Source: Planctomycetaceae bacterium (GTDB lineage Bacteria; Planctomycetota; Planctomycetia; Planctomycetales; Planctomycetaceae). From it: 9,292 bases of DNA. Under the pieces are notes generated by a model. The model saw nothing but the letters and a program-made list of their open reading frames with translations. It searched no databases and had not been told where the DNA came from. The translations under genes were made by a program, and so were the position numbers. The stretch lies in NCBI GenBank assembly GCA_020426065.1, contig JAGQQT010000132.1, positions 1-9,292 of the forward strand, read 5' to 3'. How positions within the stretch are numbered: the stretch's first letter is position 1; each line of letters opens with the position of its first letter. Shown piece by piece: positions 6,033 through 9,292 of the stretch.

Positions 6033-7319
6033 TCAGTTTCCGTTCTGGAAGAACTGCCAGATCAGGTTCAGGCCGATGGCGTTCAGAGCGGCGTTGCCGA
6101 TTTCTTCGAGTACGGTGTACTGCAGGATCAGTGTATCACCCGGTCGGACCAGGATTCGTTCTCGTGGATCATACAAGGCTTTGCTGACATTGACGCGGAT
6201 CGGGATTTCCTGGCCGCAATCGTTCTTGCGGATCACGATCAGCTTAGATGGTCCGAGCACTCCGGAACCACCTCTGCCGCCATTCTGGCGACCGCCACCA
6301 CCCTGACCACCCATGCCACCACCCTGGGTCAGCTGGCCGACCCCGGTGGAACCCTGACCAACTGTGCCACCTGCCACAGCGATGGCTTTGACGACATCGA
6401 GGTCATAATCGCGAGGCAGCATGTACTCTCCACCACCCAGCAATCCACCGGTGTAGTAGCGTTCTGTTTCGCGAGCTGGGATGTAGACGATGTCACCTGT
6501 CTGAAGGATGATATCCTTCTCTGTAAACATCGGCACATTTTCTGAGTAGAAGCGGATTGGAATTCGTGTCACGTTGGGAGCATCACCAACAACAGGTGGG
6601 CACTCACAGGGACACTGACTGTTGAGCACAGCGGAGACGAACTGGTCATAGGAAGCTCCATCACCCATGCCGGTGCGAAGGATCAGGACTTCGTTGGCCG
6701 CATCCAGACCAGGCAGACCGCCAGTTTCATTGAGAGCGTGCAGAACGTCGTTTTCGTAAGCAGGCAGGTCGATGACATCACCTCGACCAACTTTTGTTAC
6801 ATTTTCTACGCCACCCCCTTCTTCCCGGATGACGATCACGCGGTATTCACGGCGACGCATCAGGGTGACAATGACCTTGTCTTTACCAGGTTGCAGAATC
6901 TGCTGCTGGACGTAGTAGTCACGAATTTTTTCCGTTGCCTGCTCGACTGTCAGACCTTCTACAGGAATCGGAGCGATGAGCGGCAAAGCGAGCGTTCCGT
7001 CTTCCCGCACAGGAATCGGATATCCGATAGCCGGTGGCTGATCGCCATTTTCCGGGAAGTGCACGGGAGGAGCTTTTTCTTCGTCTCCCAGGATGTATTC
7101 GATATAGATCCCGAGGACATCACCCGGTGCCAGTTGGTAGGCAGTCGGCCGGGACTGTGAGAGTCGAGAAAGGGACAGGTCCTGCATTCCTTCCCGCCCT
7201 CTCCACAAGAAGGTGGGAGGAACCCGGTAAGCAGGAACGGCAGGGACGTCGTAGGCTGCACAGCCTGACATCGCCAGGACCAGAACACAGGCCAGTCGAG
7301 AAGTAAAACTTCTGGTCAT
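6033..7319 (-). CDS. Wza-like polysaccharide export lipoprotein with SLBB domains
   Basis: A 428-residue lipoprotein: basic N-terminus, hydrophobic core and lipobox M-S-G-C with the acylated Cys at 20. [13 protein letters not shown] (61-73) opens the polysaccharide export domain, which runs to about 155. A first SLBB domain follows (about 158-217, with [21 protein letters not shown]) and a second lies around 280-400, ending [12 protein letters not shown]. The last 20-25 residues form a possible amphipathic helix like the Wza membrane ring. Relatives form outer-membrane octameric channels for capsule or exopolysaccharide. Oddities are a Gly-rich low-complexity insert (318-352) inside the second SLBB region and a CPCEC cluster (236-240). 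The frame is open to an ATG at 7385, but the start at 7319 places the lipobox correctly. It is the last gene of the minus-strand cluster, 95 bases after the lipoprotein gene. No kinase, polymerase or glycosyltransferase is in view. Confidence 0.9.
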   Translation of the reverse strand: MTRSFTSRLACVLVLAMSGCAAYDVPAVPAYRVPPTFLWRGREGMQDLSLSRLSQSRPTAYQLAPGDVLGIYIEYILGDEEKAPPVHFPENGDQPPAIGYPIPVREDGTLALPLIAPIPVEGLTVEQATEKIRDYYVQQQILQPGKDKVIVTLMRRREYRVIVIREEGGGVENVTKVGRGDVIDLPAYENDVLHALNETGGLPGLDAANEVLILRTGMGDGASYDQFVSAVLNSQCPCECPPVVGDAPNVTRIPIRFYSENVPMFTEKDIILQTGDIVYIPARETERYYTGGLLGGGEYMLPRDYDLDVVKAIAVAGGTVGQGSTGVGQLTQGGGMGGQGGGGRQNGGRGGSGVLGPSKLIVIRKNDCGQEIPIRVNVSKALYDPRERILVRPGDTLILQYTVLEEIGNAALNAIGLNLIWQFFQNGN

Positions 7320-7414
7320 GATACTTTCACATCCATTTGAAAGTGGACTCAGGAATATGACGTCCAGGATTTGGATTGATGACAAATTCCGCAGTGTGTA
7401 ATCGCGTCAACGGT

Positions 7415-8017
7415 TTACAGATTGCTGCCGCCTTCCGGGACATACTTGGGTGTTTCTGCAGGAACCGGTGGAGGATTCAATCCGGGAACCAGCTGTGCTG
7501 GTTCGGGAAGTGGAGCCAGTTCAAAACCAGAATCCGGTTCACCCCACTGAATCTGCATTTCCTCATCGAACGCATCTTCAGGAATGTATTCCACGTATTG
7601 CCGGCACTTATGGTAAATCTCGTTGGAAGTCAGAATGCGGCGGCCATCGGCAACATTATCTCCGAGAGCGGCAGCAGCTCCATGATGAAATCCATCAAAC
7701 CAGGCGACGATTTTTTTCTTGCCCAGCGGATTGCTGAACTCGGCTTTCCAGTAATAAGGTGGCGGCATGACGGGCGGGCAGCCATCGCCACCACTGGCGA
7801 CATTCTTGTAGCCTGCCACAAAGCCCCGTCCGAAGTCTTCGAGGTTATGTTCGACGAAGCGGTAAGCTCCTTCGGAATGCTGCCAGACTTCTTTGGCCCG
7901 ATGGTCGATCTTGCGGGCGTATTTACGCTCATCAAACCAGCTCCGGATCGTGAAGCAACCAGTCAGCTGTACAACAAGCAAGCAAGAAAGAACAAGTATG
8001 ATTTTTCGAGATTTCAC
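7415..8017 (-). CDS. Hypothetical lipoprotein of the export cluster
   Basis: A 200-residue protein of no family I can name. It has a clear lipoprotein signal: Lys and Arg near the start, a hydrophobic core, and lipobox L-T-G-C with Cys21. A basic, probably helical section follows (RSWFDERKYARKIDHRAKEVW, split about 25-45), then GRGFVAGYKNVASGG, PPYYWKAEF and WFDGFHHGAAAALGD, and finally a Pro-rich tail (about 165-200). The WFDGFHHG segment and the aromatic PPYYW segment look like conserved core features. The start is GTG (8017), supported by AAGGG 6 bases upstream. It sits between a HEAT-repeat gene (55-base gap) and the Wza-like gene (95-base gap), so it is probably an envelope accessory factor of the same export system; that role is inferred from position only. 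Confidence 0.82.
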   Translation of the reverse strand: MKSRKIILVLSCLLVVQLTGCFTIRSWFDERKYARKIDHRAKEVWQHSEGAYRFVEHNLEDFGRGFVAGYKNVASGGDGCPPVMPPPYYWKAEFSNPLGKKKIVAWFDGFHHGAAAALGDNVADGRRILTSNEIYHKCRQYVEYIPEDAFDEEMQIQWGEPDSGFELAPLPEPAQLVPGLNPPPVPAETPKYVPEGGSNL

Positions 8018-8072
8018 GGTATTCCCTTACCATTGAAGATCGTGTATGTTCGGTCCAGTCCGAAAGGCGGGA

Positions 8073-9292
8073 TCAATGACGAGCCGCCAGGAGTGAAGGA
8101 TCGTTTGTTCTTTCGGCGATCGATTTCAGCGAAATCTCTGCTGCCTGCCGAATTTCCTCGGGCTCCTGACCTGTGATCAGTTCTTTCAGTCGGGCCACTA
8201 CTTTCTCCATCGGTTTCTCAAATCCACCGAGCTGCAGAACAGCCAGGCGGCGTACATCGAGCGTGTCGTCCATTGTTTTAGCCAGCAGCAGTTCTGCGGC
8301 CACCTCCGGCATGCGGGTTATGGTTGGTTCAAGAGACTGTACGGCGATCAGGCGAATAGTTTCATCGTTGCCATACAGGGCTTCCACAACCGATTCAATC
8401 ACTTCGCGGGTAAACACTTCGTGCTTCATCAGAGACTCGGCACTGAGCAGGGAAATCATTGCATTCCCATTTCGCAGATGGTTCAACAGGAATTCACGCT
8501 CGGAGCCACTCAGTCCCTGGCGTTCTCCCAGTCCGTAAATCTGATCCATCAGTTCCACATCGGAAACCACTGCCACTGGTTTTTCGAATTCCTCTGTCGC
8601 CTTCCAGTTCTGATCCTCGGGAGTAACTGTTTGGGTTTGCTCAAATGGAGCCTGTTCGGTTGCAACGATTTCCGGGGCCTGACTGGTGCCTGTCGGTTTC
8701 CAGCCCGCCTGCCAATCCTGCTTTTCTTCTTTAGGGGCAGGTGCAGCAGAGTCTGTTAACAGAGGTGCATTTGCGGTGAAGGCGGAGTCAATCGGTTCCT
8801 CGGGCGTGAGGTCGATCAGGCTCTCCTCTTCTACCGGGAAGGGGGCGGCCTCGACTGCGGCTGTTGCCACTTCGGTTTCTTCTGCCTGCATTTCTGGTTC
8901 CGGAGTCAATTCCTCAACCGGAAAACTGGCTGCTGGTTCATTGAGTTCAGCCAGATCCTCAGTCAGCATCTGCATCCCGGCAAGCGGAGGTGCAGACTGG
9001 GAATCCTCATTTGTCAGCTTCGGAGCATTCACCGGGGGAACTGGTGCCACAGGCTTGCTGATACCCGATTCCAAAGGCGAGACTTTTTCAGCCGGCTCGG
9101 TGACCAGTTCTGCAACGACCTGTTGCACCTGAGCTTTGGCTTTCTGGGAAGGTGCGGGGCTCTTTTGAGCAAGTGCTTCACTCACAGGACCACTTCCTGG
9201 TGCATTCAGCAGGGCCAGTCTTTGCTGGGCCAGTGAGCGATTTTCATTTGAGGTACTTTGACGGAGCACCTGGGAATACAGCATCTTTGCCT
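8073..9292 (-). CDS. HEAT-repeat protein with long acidic Pro/Ala linker (5' end missing)
   Basis: The frame stays open to the window edge. The first ATG inside (9284) lacks a ribosome binding site and is preceded in frame by Ala-Lys, so the true start probably lies outside; at least 403 residues are present. Numbered from that ATG, residues 1-27 (LYSQVLRQS...LAQQRLALL) resemble the end of a TPR-type helix pair. Residues 28-235 are a low-complexity linker rich in Pro, Ala, Glu and Val, with repeated FPVEE and Trp-containing pieces, likely disordered. Residues 240-395 are helical pairs of the HEAT/Armadillo kind (RLIAVQSLEP, RRLAVLQLGG, RQAAEISLKSIAE). No catalytic motif is visible. This is probably a protein-binding scaffold. 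It lies first among the visible genes of the export cluster. Its location cannot be judged without the N-terminus. Confidence 0.82.
   Translation of the reverse strand, partial: AKMLYSQVLRQSTSNENRSLAQQRLALLNAPGSGPVSEALAQKSPAPSQKAKAQVQQVVAELVTEPAEKVSPLESGISKPVAPVPPVNAPKLTNEDSQSAPPLAGMQMLTEDLAELNEPAASFPVEELTPEPEMQAEETEVATAAVEAAPFPVEEESLIDLTPEEPIDSAFTANAPLLTDSAAPAPKEEKQDWQAGWKPTGTSQAPEIVATEQAPFEQTQTVTPEDQNWKATEEFEKPVAVVSDVELMDQIYGLGERQGLSGSEREFLLNHLRNGNAMISLLSAESLMKHEVFTREVIESVVEALYGNDETIRLIAVQSLEPTITRMPEVAAELLLAKTMDDTLDVRRLAVLQLGGFEKPMEKVVARLKELITGQEPEEIRQAAEISLKSIAERTNDPSLLAARH

Noticed and set aside
7376..8176. 266-codon open frame on the plus strand opposite the lipoprotein gene
   Set aside because: The minus-strand frame has a proper lipobox signal, a ribosome binding site and cluster context; the plus frame has no recognisable domain and runs through the gap between two real genes.
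8686..9132. Ser/Gly-rich plus-strand frame opposite the HEAT-repeat protein
   Set aside because: Its composition is the antisense image of the Pro/Ala/Glu linker; no start signal or motif.

Overview
The window looks like chromosome of a planctomycete, most likely of the Gimesia/Rubinisphaera kind. This rests on gene content. There is a secreted NHL-repeat propeller and a short secretin-like protein whose C-terminal half follows the pattern common in that phylum. There is also a periplasmic sulfatase with the formylglycine motif, a HemQ-type coproheme decarboxylase, and an SLBB/Wza-type export lipoprotein next to an unassigned lipoprotein. GC content is moderate, codon use looks even across the genes, and there is no integrase, transposase, phage gene or CRISPR array. 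I read it as an ordinary chromosomal segment and did not find a convincing new multi-gene system.

Layout. Positions 1-386 hold no supported gene, only a small palindrome-rich patch near 72-105. An NHL-repeat protein (387-1475, +) faces a secretin-like protein (1768-about 2892 or 3039, -). The region upstream of the secretin gene (about 2893-3247) is rich in inverted repeats, including a perfect stem closed by TTCG and a 10-bp inverted repeat. Next come two minus-strand genes that read as one unit: sulfatase (5604-4231), then hemQ (4171-3323), ended by an intrinsic terminator at 3292-3248. The sulfatase leader can fold into an 11-bp stem that includes its own ribosome binding site. A tRNA-Leu(CAA) gene (5841-5924, +) diverges from the sulfatase. 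A strong bidirectional terminator (5975-6012) separates it from a three-gene minus-strand cluster that enters from the right edge: a HEAT-repeat protein (5' end outside the window), a 200-residue lipoprotein and a Wza-like polysaccharide export lipoprotein.

How the genes may work together. The right-hand cluster is an envelope or exopolysaccharide module: the Wza-like protein should form or gate an outer-membrane export channel, with two accessory proteins of unknown job. HemQ performs the last step of the coproporphyrin-dependent heme pathway. The sulfatase probably removes sulfate from polysaccharides outside the cytoplasm. No known biochemical link joins the last two; their pairing may be only positional. 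The left-hand NHL and secretin-like genes are convergent and probably independent.
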